This document shows positions 44,182 through 56,390 of a stretch of 64,000 nt of DNA, in pieces (positions within the stretch are counted from its first letter, which is position 1; each line of letters begins with the position of its first letter). The translations under genes and the position numbers were made by a program. Under the pieces are notes generated by a model that made no database searches, had not been told where the DNA came from, and saw only the letters and a program-made list of their open reading frames with translations. Source of the stretch: Paramacrobiotus metropolitanus (Eukaryota > Tardigrada > Eutardigrada > Parachela > Macrobiotidae); NCBI RefSeq assembly GCF_019649055.1, contig NW_026570221.1, positions 1 through 64,000 of the forward strand. Direction: 5' to 3'.

Positions 44182-44862
44182 GCGCCCTAATTATGAAAAC
44201 CACTGGAACCGGAAAGCCCTTTGTCGGAGTTTGTCCCCATCGCGGAGTGCCGCGTAGACAGGATTGTCGGGCTGTGCATTCCGGCGATGACGGTAGCACG
44301 GCATCGATCGGTAGCGGACCAGCGGTACTAGCGGACGTTCCTACCAGCTCGAGCTTCCCGAATCCCGATCCCGGCGTGCTCGGATTATCTTACAGTCTGT
44401 ACAATTATGTAGATTATCGAGGTTTGAGATAGAGTATCGTGCAAGAACTGTCCTGGTGGAAAAAGCGTCGGCGTATCTGCTTTGGCAAATCTCGTACGTT
44501 TCGCTGTTTGTTGTAAATGCATCTGATCGAAGGATGACTCTGTGCGGAGTCGTCTAGTATCCCAGCCAAACGAACACAACAATACAATTTATTCTAGACA
44601 GAAAAATGTTGAAAACTCTTCCGTGGATCAGAATTAAGGCTTTATCTGAGGAAGCAGCGCAACGCGGTAACGTTGCATTGATTTCATTCACCAATATCAA
44701 ATTATCAATCACTCAATTTTATGGCGGCTTGATTGCCTAATTGCATATTAGACTGGCAGTGGTAAAATAAACCGGTGAGAAACACACTGCCGTTACGTAT
44801 AGCCACAATCAATAGACACGTAGACGCCAAACCACCAATAATTAACTAAATAGTGGTTGCGG
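44182..44862. other. Spacer before Ig copy 4
   Basis: I see no supported exon. This is the 3' flank of the minus-strand Ig copy 4. Confidence 0.4.
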
Positions 44863-45802
44863 TTAAACGACGATCAGATAGGCTTCCTGCATGATCCACT
44901 CGTCGAAAACATCGTTGATGCGCAACCAGCACTCGTACCGCCCGGCGTCTTCCCACGTGACGCGGTGGATCTTCATCGTTGAAGTGCATCGACCTTCCTC
45001 ATCGATGAAGAAACGAAAACTCCCACCGAATCCTTGCCTCCATTTGGCCTTATCAGCGACTTCTGGGATGGATTCGGCGATTAGCCGGTGGTGTTCGCTG
45101 CGCCACAGGAATCTGGTGGTCAGTTCTCCGGGAAGGAAATTGAAGCGGACGGCGCAGACCAACACCGCCGGGTCGCCGTTGCGGACCGTTACGTTCTGCA
45201 TGGGCGGATGGAAGACGTTGTTGCGGAAGAGGATCGCGCTAACCCCGTAAAGCTGCGTCACCACCGGTTGGCTGCCATTGGAGTGCAGGCACTTGTACAG
45301 GCCGCTGTGGGCGTAGGTGAAGTTCTTTAATGCGATGGTAAACGCACCGCTGGCCACATCGTAGTTCTCTATACTCATCCTGTGCGACACAAGTCTTCCC
45401 TGGTTACCAATTGTGTTTATGCCGTTACAGTGAGAATATTTTTCATTCCACTGGGATTCATCGTTAACCAGTTTATGGTCATCGTTAACCGTGGCTTGGA
45501 GTTTTTTTCCATTGTATACGAACTCCGGTGGACTCCGGGTGTGGGAAACCTGTGAGTGAACCAGAACACATGGACTGATGGCAATGTCCTAATGTCTCGG
45601 TAGGTTGTGCATTAACATACCAGGTTGTTGGTGTTGTTGCAAGGAAGGAAAAGCGTGCCGCCTTCAGGCGCTCGAATCAGCTGCGTCTGCGGCGGCCATT
45701 CCGTGGTTGGGTAGCCTGCCACCGACGGACCTCTCCCGAAGCCCCGCAGATTCATCGTGCCGTTGCCGTTGCGCTGCTTCGCTTCGTTCAGAATCTTTTC
45801 CA
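44863..45802 (-). CDS. Two-Ig-domain protein, copy 4, signal exon not found
   Basis: Exon 3 (45549-44863) and exon 2 (45802-45621) are open and have the family's splice edges (TTTTTTAG|TGG, CTG|GTATGT, CACAG|GTT). Exon 2 carries LRGFGRGPSVAGYPTTEW and LFLPCNNTN; exon 3 has HSGLYKC, VLVC and DAGRYEC. It is closest to copy 1 (same 182-nt exon 2, GPSVAGYPTTEW, MSIENY/ISAENY). Domain 1 has Lys before its second Cys (LYKC) where the others have Glu. No exon 1 is recognisable in the several kb upstream, where a repeat cluster begins 37 bp from exon 2. The gene may have lost its signal exon, use a distant one, or be an early pseudogene with intact frames. Confidence 0.72.
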
Positions 45803-45838
45803 CTAAAAAAAGAATCACGCATGGTTAACCCGTTCCAC

Positions 45839-47480
45839 ACCATGCGTGTTAGACCGACATGGTGGAGGACTTCCTCTCTATAACCCGTTGTTATGATCGT
45901 AGGTTGTTTTTATAGGTTTTATTTCAAGGAAGAGATGTTAGACGACAATTTAAAGTACAGAACTGGTAGCTTCACCGAGTTCATAAGGTCCAGGGGATGA
46001 CCAAACATGGTCAAAAATGAACAAACTGGGCTCACGGAGGTCCTGCTTGTCTTGACCGCCAGCCACACATCAGATAATTACCAAAAAAATCACAGAAAAA
46101 GTAATTGTTCAGCTTTATAAAAGAATGAAGTAACGTTCAGAGGAAAACCGCTCACTGGTCAGTGATGGTCAATTCAAAATACCATGTCGGTCTTGACACG
46201 GTTGGGCATGGTTCTGATTAATTAATATTCTTTAAAAATTCGTAACTATTGGCAGAAGCATCGTACACGGTACAACAGACAATCAAAAGAAAGCCCATAA
46301 AAGCTGTATTAACTGACTGGAGCATAGCGGTCATTAAAGTGACCACTGGTCAGCACAGACGAGAAATCCGAAAAATCTATTTTTTGACTGAATGCCATTA
46401 GAATCCGTGTGATTAAAATGCAAAACAACTGCGTAATGACTGTTTCGGTAGCTCTGAAATAAAATTTAATATGGTCCGTACTCTCTACAGTGGACTGCAA
46501 AATTGACTCAACGTCGGGCTGTACCAGTGGCGCAAATAGCTGTATCGGCTGTGCAGTGCATTTGCCTGTGTGTAGAACGTTATTATTGCCATGCACCGCA
46601 CTGGCTACTCTATTGTTCCTGGGAGAATTAGTATGTTCTTTGCTAATTTCAACCGAATTAAACGGTAGTAATGAGAGAGAAATCTTGTAAATGTTATTAA
46701 GCTCGCGTTATTAATACTGTTCCAGTTGAGCTTGCCCTTGCATCAAATTCATTTGGACCTTCCGGTTCCTGAGCGCTCGTGCCTCGTAACCTTTAGAAAT
46801 CAATCTGTGCAAATTAAGCGGAGAATTTAACGTATAGGAGAAATGGCTTAGAAGTCCTGTCTTCCTTTCTGAATACTAAAATTTGTAGTTTTGTAAAGCC
46901 TTGAGTGACCGGTTGTTTTTAGCAGAACTTTACTGACCTTGCTGCGCGATACTTCCGTATTTCGCAATAACTGGTCGCTTTACTCACTTGTGAAACACTT
47001 TGAAAAAGTTGGACACTGGTCAGTTAACGATGGTGATCAGCGCAGACATGTTTCCTGTTATTTATCTCCGGTATCCCATTCAGTTTCACGACCGAATACA
47101 GCGTTACTTTCACTGGACACGTCACTCGGACTGCGTACAGTACGCGTTATCTACATTAAAGCCGATGACCAGTTGGCCCAGAAATTAGCAAAGCAGGACC
47201 AACTCTATGTATAGAGTTGGTCCTGGCAAAAGTGACCACCTATTGCGAAATGCCCAAGTAGCTACGTAATGGTGCATATCAGTGCTTTTATGTTTAAAAA
47301 GTTTCCTTGACCACTGGTCATCTTGATGACCACCACAATACACCCATATTGAAGTACTCGTTGAGATCTATCGTTTCAGCTATTGAGATATTCTATGCGA
47401 TTTTTTTATCAGTTGTTTTAAACGGCAGTGAATAACATGTCGGCGCAACATGGTTACCATGCGTGTTAGGCCGACATGGT
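45839..47480. repeat. Segment bounded by 25-bp direct repeats, rich in short palindromes
   Basis: ACCATGCGTGTTAG.CCGACATGGT occurs at 45839-45863 and 47456-47480 with one difference. An inverted relative (ACCATGTCGGTC..CATGGT) is at 46182-46213. Between them the near-palindrome TGACCACTGGTCA/CACTGGTCAG appears at about 46152, 46341, 47011 and 47308. No gene is found. This may be a non-autonomous transposon with subterminal binding sites, or a satellite-like segment. Confidence 0.45.
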
Positions 47481-47494
47481 CATCTCCTGCTTGA

Positions 47495-47840
47495 CCTATG
47501 GTCGCTAAAATTTTGAAAAAAATATTTTTCTCTTAACTGAATTTTTTTGTCCCAGACTGCCAATTTTCAAAACTGTAGTCCCATCCCTTCTAGTACCCGG
47601 TTTCATCCCTTTTCGCGGGAGATTTAGCACGCTTAATAGGCGGCATCCATAAATTACGTCACGCGAAAATCTCTTACCTATGGTCGCTAAAATTTTGAAT
47701 ATTTTTCTCTTAACTAATCCCAGACTGCCAATTTTCAAAACTGTAGTCCCATCCCTTCTAGTACCCGGTTTCATCCCTTTTCGCGGGAGATTTAGCCGCA
47801 ATAGGCATCCATGTATTACGTCACGCGAAACATTTCTTTG
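47495..47840. repeat. Tandem duplication of ~180 bp
   Basis: ACCTATGGTCGCTAAAATTT starts two adjacent copies (about 47496 and 47677). Both run through CAGACTGCCAATTTTCAAAA, TTTCATCCCTTTTCGCGGGA and ATTACGTCACGCGAAA. The copies differ by small indels. The CATCCAT.AATTACGTCACGC end resembles a motif seen in many invertebrate MITEs. Confidence 0.7.
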
Positions 47841-47964
47841 ATACCCCTCCCCGGTGTCACCAACGCAAACATACTAAGATCCCCCCACCCTTTGGGTTAC
47901 GTAACTTCGATATAACATGTTAACGTCATAATCGTAACAAATTTAACAGCTCCAGTCGGTAGAT

Positions 47965-49535
47965 ATGGACAGGATAGTACACGATAAATTTTTCAGCACA
48001 CTTTCTAACGGATGTATCCATAGTATCCCACAGTATGCGTACGTATGCCACCTGTATCCCGTAAGCGACATTTCTGTATCCCTACCGTTCACTTTAGAGA
48101 CCCCGCTGTACCCGCTCCGTATCCCACAGTATGCGTACGTATGCCACCTGTATCCGTAAGCGACATTTCTGAATCCCTACCGTTCACTTTAGAGACCCCG
48201 CTGTACCCGCCCCGTATCCCACAGTATGCGTACGTATGCCACCTGTATCCCGTAAGCGACATTTCTGAATCCCTACCGTTCACTTTAGAGACCCGCTGTA
48301 CCTGCCCGTATCCACAGTATGCGTGCGTATGCCACCTGTATCCCGTAAGCGACATTTCTGTATCCCTACCGTTCACTTTAAACACCCGCTGTACCCGCTC
48401 CGTATCCCACAGTATGCGTACGTATGCCACCTGTATCCTGTAAGCGACATTTCTGTATCCCTACCGTTCACTTTAGAGACCCCGCTGTACCCGCCCCGTA
48501 TCCCACAGTATGCGTACGTATGCCACCTGTATCCGGTAAGCGACCTTTATGTATCCCTACCGTTCACTTTAGAGACCCCGCTGTACCCGCCCCGTATCCC
48601 ACAGTATGCGTACGTATGCCACCTGTATCCGTAAGCGACCTTTCTGTATCCCTACCGTTCACTTTAAACACCCGCTGTACCCGCTCCGTATCCCACAGTA
48701 TGCGTACGTATGCCACCTGTATCCGGTAAGCGAACTTTATGTATCCCTACCGTTCACTTTAGACACCCCGCTGTACCCGCTCCGTATCCCACAGTATGCG
48801 CACGTATGCCATCTGTATCCCGTAAGCGACCTTTATGTATCCCTACCGTTCACTTTAGAGACCAGCTGTACCCGCTCCGTATCCCACAGTATGCGTGCGT
48901 ATGCCACCTGTATCCTGTAAGCGACATTTCTGTATCCCTACCGTTCACTTTAGAGACCCGCTGTACCCGCTCCGTATCCCACAGTATGCGTACCTATGCC
49001 ACCTGTATCCCGTAAGCGACCTTTATGTATCCCTACCGTTCACTTTAGAGACCCGCTGTACCCGCTCCGTATCCCACAGTATGCGTACGTATGCCACCTG
49101 TATCCCGTAAGCGAACTTTATGTATCCCTACCGTTAACTTTAGAGACCTCGCTGTACCCGCTCCGTATCCCACAGTATGCGTACGTATGCCACCTGTATC
49201 CCGTAAGCGACATTTCTGTATCCCTACCGTTCACTTTAGAGACCCGCTGTACCCGCTCCGTATCCCACAGTATGCGTACGTATGCCACCTGTATCCCGTA
49301 AGCGACCTTTATGTATCCCTACCGTTCACTTTAGGGACCTCGCTGTACCCGCTCCGTATCCCACAGTATGCGTACGTATGCCACCTGTATCCCGTAAGCG
49401 ACCTTTATGTATCCCTACCGTTCACTTTAGAGACCCGCTGTACCCGCTCCGTATCCCACAGTATGCGTACGTATGCCACTTGTGTTCCGTAAGCGACCTT
49501 TAAGTATCCCGTCCGTTCGTTTAAAGGGCCCGCTG
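47965..49535 (+). repeat. 95-bp minisatellite, ~16 copies
   Basis: The unit includes TATCCCACAGTATGCGTACG, TATGCCACCTGTATCC, GTAAGCGAC.TTTATGTATCC and CCGTTCACTTTAGAGACC. Copies vary by one or two bases in length, so the open frames within it shift and are not genes. The left flank (AAATTTTTCAGCACACTTTC, TAACGGATGTATCCATAG) also flanks the inverted copy at 62200-62770. Confidence 0.92.
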
Positions 49536-49964
49536 TACCCACTCATTGTCACACAGTGTACATACGGGCTTCAGGTGTTTCTTAGTACCTTTACTGCTTC
49601 CTAATTCCCGGCTAGACTTTGACTCGGTAATGACTATGTATTCGATAGCAAGCTGGAGTGATCCTGGTTTGTTCGGTATTCAGATTTCTAGTTTCCCTGT
49701 TGCACATTTAAATGCCCCCTTTGTGGCGTAACTCCATCCTATGGTATGTGTAGTGTATGCCATAGCAACACTCTAGATGTTGTCTTCTGTATTATTAATT
49801 GCTCAGTTGAGTAGCGCGCTGAAAGCCTAAATAAATAAATCGTATTAGCGAACACGACAGTATGATTTACAAGAAACAGCCTCGGCTTCGCCTCCGCGTT
49901 TCTTGTGGTCAACGGCCACTTTATTTAGTTCTCAGTGAATATTTATTAAAATAACATATTTCGT

Positions 49965-50042
49965 CGAAGCATAATGGGTGCATCGCATTTGCGAAAAAAC
50001 GGTCGAAGCATAATCGGTGCATCGCATTTGCGCAAAAAACGG
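49965..50042 (+). repeat. Two tandem copies of a ~38-bp unit
   Basis: GAAGCATAATGGGTGCATCG and GAAGCATAATCGGTGCATCG start adjacent units, each followed by CATTTGCG.AAAAAACGG. Confidence 0.7.
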
Positions 50043-50751
50043 ATTTTATATAAAAACATGGTTTTGATTTTTCTACGAGTATAATTTTTTTAATCAGTTC
50101 ATGATTCTCTCAAATCACCATAAATTGTCACAACTTAATTCATGATTCTGTGAACTTTAACTTGATCAATCTGGGTAGTGGAAGCTCGGTCACTGGTTCA
50201 AGTGACGAATCATAGAAGTGTCTGCTTGGTCCCCATTCATCTAGCGGTCTCCGTAAACTGGACAGTATCGGTAGCTCGGTCACCCGCTCGCCTAACGAGC
50301 CCCGTACACTGGACCCTACTGGCAGTTTGGTCGGCTGTCACTCGTGCAGAAATTGTCCTCGATGACAACGTTACATATTATGTTGTCGTTCTTGTCGTAA
50401 TAACGGTCTGCTAAATAAATTCATTCTGATAGTTAAATGCTTAGTAGAAATTACTTTCATATTTTTATTTATATTTTAGTTGGTTTACGTGGCAGCGTTG
50501 CCTGGTTAAAAATACCGCGATAATACTTATTATTACAATAATTTAGTTGCATTTGGTGAAGGTAGTCAAAAATCTTCCGCTTTGGCGTTCGAAGCGGGAG
50601 AGGTTTTGAAAGAAATGAATACTATCTGGCCGGGTTTTCGACTACGGGCTTTCAGAATATAATATTGGTTTGGGTCAGTCATTTCTGGTTTGCCGGCTCT
50701 GGTGTATCCAATTCGTGGCTATATAGATCTGAATTAGGATAATTTTATTAG

Positions 50752-50890
50752 CAGACCTCACGAAATTGCGCGGAATAATTAATGCGATGGGCAAATGACG
50801 TATTGCCTAGTGCAAAATTTGAAATTCATGGCTGCCGTCTGCAGATAAATCGTAGGTTTATGGACGAAGCCCAAAATTCTACAATATACC
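50752..50890 (+). repeat. Dispersed repeat copy (pair with 476-600)
   Basis: AGACCTCACGAAATTGCGCGGA, ATGGGCAAAT and AATTCATGGCTG match the order of blocks at 476-600. Confidence 0.45.
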
Positions 50891-52979
50891 ACAGTCCACA
50901 GATGACGATAATATCTACTGAAAAATTTGCCTGTCGCATTAACTAAAAGCCGAAATTACCTTAAACCTGAAACCCGAAATTCGTTTCCCCTAAAAGCGGA
51001 GAAATCTTTTCATTGGTTTCCCATTTCTTAATTTCCAGGTCAGTTATCCAGTCATTTAAATTTCGTGCACCTGCTGCATAGCGACTCCGTAATTTATTAG
51101 TTTAGTTGCTCTCCTTTCTTCTTTTTGGTCTGTAGAGACTATACGATAACAATTTACTTGTACTTGAAATCTCAGTTTTAATACTAACAACACTGGTACT
51201 GGGGCAGGTGCCTTTTGTATACCAGTTTTACAATCAGATTACTAACAAATACTTGCTATCGCTGTTCCTTTTTACTACTGCTTTGACCACAGAACACATC
51301 CAAACATTTTTCATTAAATGAGAACGGAAGTATTTTGTTGTGTTTCCTTCTTTCCTTTTAACTTTTTTTCAAAAGCTGGAACTGTACGCGAAATTTTTCC
51401 ATGCTTAGTGCTCCATGAGCTCCGCTCGTGCCGCAGCTCGGCGTCTCCTGCGGCTCCGCCTTTCAGTATGCTATATACTATATAGCTATTAAACTGAAAA
51501 TTCAGTTGCTCTTTACTTAACCATGCAGCATTCCACCTAAAATAGTACGATTCGCGCCACATCCAATTCTGTACTCATGCAAGCTTACTTAGCGCGTGGT
51601 CAGGTCAACTAAAGCTTTAATTTCTACGCTGTGAACTGCCTTCCCGGCTTGGCGCGATTGCCCTTCTTGCAGAACTGTCTGCGATTTAAGGCAAATTTGC
51701 TATATTTTCGTTTTCAGTAGATAAGGCAAGGCGGTGTTCGAGAGAGGCAAATAGGGCAACTTGGGAAATAAAAAATATTTAACATTTGCTTCGAAGAACA
51801 GCAAGCTGTTTACTTCGCATGTTACGTGGTGTTTGAATTAAAGAACGTCTGATACAGATTAATCCAAATCCAGCTTTCTGTACAAACTACAATAAATCAT
51901 GTTCGATTTAAAACGGGTGGGGGTGAGGTGTCCTCGCGCATCCGGCACGGCATTTAAGTAATGGAGAGTACTGCTGACTGTATTTTCGAGAGGTCGCGGC
52001 GTTTTGAAGATCTACCGCTTACCCGATTCTAGTTTTAAATGCTCTTCATGCTCGTTATCGATTCGATAAGCGGGGAAACGGATTCTGGAAAAATCAGACA
52101 GAGTCATTAAAAATATATAAAGGATTAAAGAGACCCTTCGATATGTTCAGAACATGTATTTATAGAGAACAGGTAGGTAAAGATTCTTTATTGTTTTGGA
52201 AAGCTATATATCGAAATGTACGTTGATTCTGCAGTTTGATTTCAAAGACTTACACCTTTCTATAGGTAGCTCCTATTACAGTATTATTACCATTTTAGTA
52301 ATATATGTTAAATACCGCTTTCTCAGTGCTTGCAGTCATTATAACCCAGGGCTTTAATTCTGTGTTCTTCATTTACTATACTTAAGACGTTAAAAACTAT
52401 TTAATGTTCGGTTAGACTATTCTAGCGATTTTATTCACTGGACCGTGGTTTTACCTCGGTCACTAACCCATCTAGCAATTTTATTCACTGGTCAGTCGTG
52501 GTCGCTCGGTTAAGCCTCCAGCGGGCGGTACCCAAAGGAATGCGAATTTCCTTTTGAAAATCAGGATTTTCCGATGAAAAAAATCAATTAAGAAAGGAAA
52601 TTTTTTGTGAGCTTGTGCTGACCATAGGTCAGTGGTGGTGAGTATGTCGTTTGCCAACGGCAGTGCCCATGGACAGTCTACGGCATAAAAACGTTTAATT
52701 CTGTAAAATTAAGCAAACAAGAATTATGTCAACGCAATAACTTCATTAAACAATACAAAAAAGTACTCTAAAACAAGAGTACAGAAGTGGTCAACAAATT
52801 GACCACTGGTCAGCAAAAAACTAAAAACGCCCAAAACCCGTTCTCAAGCATTTTGAACAATAATACAGGTAAAAAAACACAAAATAAACCATACTAGCAA
52901 TAGTAGTTTCAAAACTTTCGTTATTCTCGCGTATGGTACTTCACGAAGCAGTCCTGGTGTAATTTAACACAAGCACAGC

Positions 52980-53001
52980 GCGCGGCGCTTACGCGCCGCG
53001 C
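52980..53001. repeat. GC-rich hairpin
   Basis: GCGCGGCGC at 52980-52988 pairs perfectly with GCGCCGCGC at 52993-53001 across a TTAC loop. It lies ~190 bp before the 45-bp satellite. Confidence 0.55.
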
Positions 53002-53189
53002 TGCAGTGCAAAGGCGGTTCTTGTCGGCTGGGCTCTTTTTGCTAAACGAATGGAAGTGAAACGGTTTTATATGCTAAATAAGTCTTATTGAAAAGGGAAT
53101 ACAGTTACTGTATAAAAAACGGGTTAAACCGAAATTCTTCTGTTACAAAACGCTTAAAAGCGTGGACAAATAATGCGTAACCTTCGGTT

Positions 53190-56100
53190 ACCAAAGGTTT
53201 AAAAGAGCGGGTGCCACACGCGTGGCCTTCGGTGACCAAAGGCTCAAAAAGGCGGGTACGGCACGCGTGGCCTTCGGCGACCAAAAGCTCAAAAAGGCGG
53301 GAACCGCACGCGTGGCCCTCGGTGACCAAAGGATCAAAAAAGCGGGTGCCACACGCGTGGCCTTCGGTGACCAAAGGCTCAAAAAGGCGGGTACGGCACG
53401 CGTGGCCTTCGGCGACCAAAAGCTCAAAAAGGCGGGTACCGCACGCGTGGCCCTCGGTGACCAAAGGATCAAAAAAGCGGGTACCAAACGCGTGGCCTTC
53501 GGTGACCAAAGGCTCAAAAAGGCGGGTACCGCGCGCGTGGCCTTCGGTGACCAAAGGCTCAAAAAGGCGGGTACCGCACGCGTGGCCTTCGGTGACCAAA
53601 AGCTCAAAAAAGCGGGTACCGCACGCGTGGCTTTCGGTGACCAAAAGCTCAAAAAAACGGGTACCGCACGTGGTGCCTTCGGTGACCAAAGGCTCAAAAA
53701 GGTGGGTACCACACGCGTGGCCTTGGTGACCAAAGGCTCAAAAAGGCGGGTACCGCACGCGGTGCCCTCGGTGACCAAAAGCTCAAAAAGGCGGGTACCG
53801 CGCGCATGGCCTTCGGTGACCAAAGGTTTAAAAAGGCGGGTACCGCACGCGTGGCCTTCGGTCACCAACGGCTCGAAAAGGCGGGTGCCGCACGCGTGGT
53901 CCTCGGTGAGCAAAGGCTCAAAAAGGCGAGTACCGCACGCGTGGCCTTCGGTGACCAAAAGCTTAAAAAAGCGGGTACCGCACGCGTGGCCTTCGGTGAC
54001 CAAAGGCTCGAAAAGGCGGGTACCACACGCGTGGCCTTCGTTAACCAAAGGCTCAAAAAAGCGGGTACCGCACGCGAGGCCTTCGGTGACCAAAGGCTCA
54101 AAAAGGCGGGTACCACACGCGTGGCCTTCGTTAACCAAAGGCTCAAAAAAGCGGGTACCGCACGCGAGGCCTTCGGTGACCAAAGGCTCAAAAAGGCGGG
54201 TACCACACCCGTGGCCTTCGGTCACCAACGGCTTAAAAAGGCGGGTACCGCACGCGTGGCCTTCGGTCACCAACGGCTTAAAAAGGCGGGTACCGCACGC
54301 GTGGCCTTCAGTGACCAAAGGCTCAAAAAGGCGGGTACCGCGCGCGTGGTCTTCGGTGACCAAAGGTTTAAAAAGGCGGGTACCGCACGCGTGGCCGTCG
54401 GTCACCAACGGCTCAAAAAGGCGGGTACCGCACGCGTGGCCCTCGGTGAGCAAAGGCTCAAAAACGCGTGTACCGCACGCGTGGCCTTCGGTGACCAAAA
54501 TCTTAAAAGGCGGGTACGGCACGTGTGACCTTCGGTTACCAAAGGCTCGAAAAGGCGGGTACCACACGCGTGGCCATCGGTAACCAAAGGCTCAAAAAGG
54601 CGGGTACCGCGCGCGTGGCCTTCGGTGACCAAAGGTTTAAAAAGGCGGGTACCGCACGCGTGGCCTTCGGTGAGCAAAGGCTCAAAAACGCGTGTGCCGC
54701 ACGCGTGGCCTTCGGTGACCAAAAGCTTAAAAAGGCGGGTACGGCACGTGTGACCTTCGGTGACCAAAGGTTTAAAAAGGCGGGTACCGCACGCGTGGCC
54801 TTCGGTCACCAACGGCTCAAAAAGGCGGGTACCGCACGCGTGGCCCTCGGTGAGCAAAGGCTCAAAAAGGCGGGTACCGCACGCGTGGCCTTCGGTGACC
54901 AAAAGCTCAAAAGGCGGGTACCGCACGCGTGGCCCTCGGTGAGCAAAGGCTCAAAAAGGCGGGTACCGCACGCGTGGCCTTCGGTGACCAAAAGCTCAAA
55001 AAAGCGGGTACCGCACGCGTGGCTTTCGGTGACCAAAAGCTCAAAAAAACGGGTACCGCACGTGGTGCCTTCGGTGACCAAAGGCTCAAAAAGGTGGGTA
55101 CCACACGCGTAGCCTTGGTGACCAAAGGCTCAAAAAGGCGGGTACCGCACGCGGTGCCCTCGGTGACCAAAAGCTCAAAAAGGCGGGTACCGCGCGCATG
55201 GCCTTCGGTGACCAAAGGTTTAAAAAGGCGGGTACCGCACGCGTGGCCTTCGGTCACCAACGGCTCGAAAAGGCGGGTGCCGCACGTGGTCCTCGGTGAG
55301 CAAAGGCTCAAAAAGGCGAGTACCGCACGCGTGGCCTTCGGTGACCAAAAGCTTAAAAAGCGGGTACCGCACGCGTGGCCTTCGGTGACCAAAGGCTCGA
55401 AAAGGCGGGTACCACACGCGTGGCCTTCGTTAACCAAAGGCTCAAAAAAGCGGGTACCGCACGCGAGGCCTTCGGTGACCAAAGGCTCAAAAAGGCGGGT
55501 ACCACACGCGTGGCCTTCGTTAACCAAAGGCTCAAAAAAGCGGGTACCGCACGCGAGGCCTTCGGTGACCAAAGGCTCAAAAAGGCGGGTACCACACCCG
55601 TGGCCTTCGGTCACCAACGGCTTAAAAAGGCGGGTACCGCACGCGTGGCCTTCGGTCACTAACGGCTTAAAAAGGCGGGTACCGCACGCGTGGCCTTCAG
55701 TGACCAAAGGCTCAAAAAGGCGGGTACCGCGCGCGTGGTCTTCGGTGACCAAAGGTTTAAAAAGGCGGGTACCGCACGCGTGGCCGTCGGTCACCAACGG
55801 CTCAAAAAGGCGGGTACCGCACGCGTGGCCCTCGGTGAGCAAAGGCTCAAAAACGCGTGTACCGCACGCGTGATCTTCGGTGACCAAAATCTTAAAAAGG
55901 CGGGTACGGCACGTGTGACCTTCGGTTACCAAAGGCTCGAAAAGGCGGGTACCACACGCGTGGCCATCGGTAACCAAAGGCTCAAAAAGGCGGGTACCGC
56001 GCGTGGCCTTCGGTGACCAAAGGTTTAAAAGGCGGGTACCGCACGCGTGGCCTTCGGTGAGCAAAGGCTCAAAAACGCGTGTGCCGCACGCGTGGCCTTC

Positions 56101-56390
56101 GGTGACCAAAAGCTTAAAAAGGCGGGTACGGCACGTGTGACCTTCGGTGACCAAAGGTTTAAAAAGGCGGGTACCGCACGCGTGGCCTTCGGTCACCAAC
56201 GGCTCAAAAAGGCGGGTACCGCACGCGTGGCCCTCGGTGAGCAAAGGCTCAAAAAGGCGGGTACCGCACGCGTGGCCTTCGGTGACCAAAAGCTTAAAAA
56301 GGCGGGTACCGCACGCGTGGCTTTCGGTGAGCAAAGGCTTAAAAGGGCAGGTAAAGCACGGGGGGCTTTCGGTTACTAAACGCTTAAAAG
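53190..56390. repeat. 45-bp satellite array (~70 units) with higher-order duplication
   Basis: The unit reads CGGGTACCGCACGCGTGGCC, then TTCGGTGACCAAAGGCTC, then AAAAAGG. Variants of the same order recur ~1.39 kb apart: the rare ACGGGTACCGCACGTGGTGCC unit at about 53655 and 55045, and the GTGTGCCGCACGCG unit at about 54690 and 56077. This shows a ~1.4 kb block was itself duplicated. Because 45 is a multiple of 3, long frames stay open on both strands (15-residue repeats such as FGDQRLKKAGTARVA or LVTEGHACGTRLFEP). Single-base indels break every frame and there is no start or splice context. I treat it as non-coding satellite. Confidence 0.9.

Larger units (their letters stand above)
49536..53189. 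other. Gene-poor stretch
   Basis: It holds a two-copy 38-bp repeat (49965-50042), an old repeat copy (50752-50890) and an ATTC-tail-like string near 50413. A segment at 51920-52000 is shared with about 60760-60820 (CCTCGCGCATCCG). A further CACTGGTCA cluster lies at 52434-52813, with a GC hairpin at 52980-53001. No exon is supported. Confidence 0.5.

Noticed and set aside
47965-49503. Overlapping frames of the LYPLRIPQYAYVCHLYP type
   Set aside because: They are translations of the 95-bp minisatellite in several frames at once; unit length varies by one base, so no frame persists.
53105-56379. Long repeat-protein frames on both strands in the 45-bp array
   Set aside because: They exist only because the unit is a multiple of three. 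Single-base indels shift all frames, and there is no start, splice or signal context.
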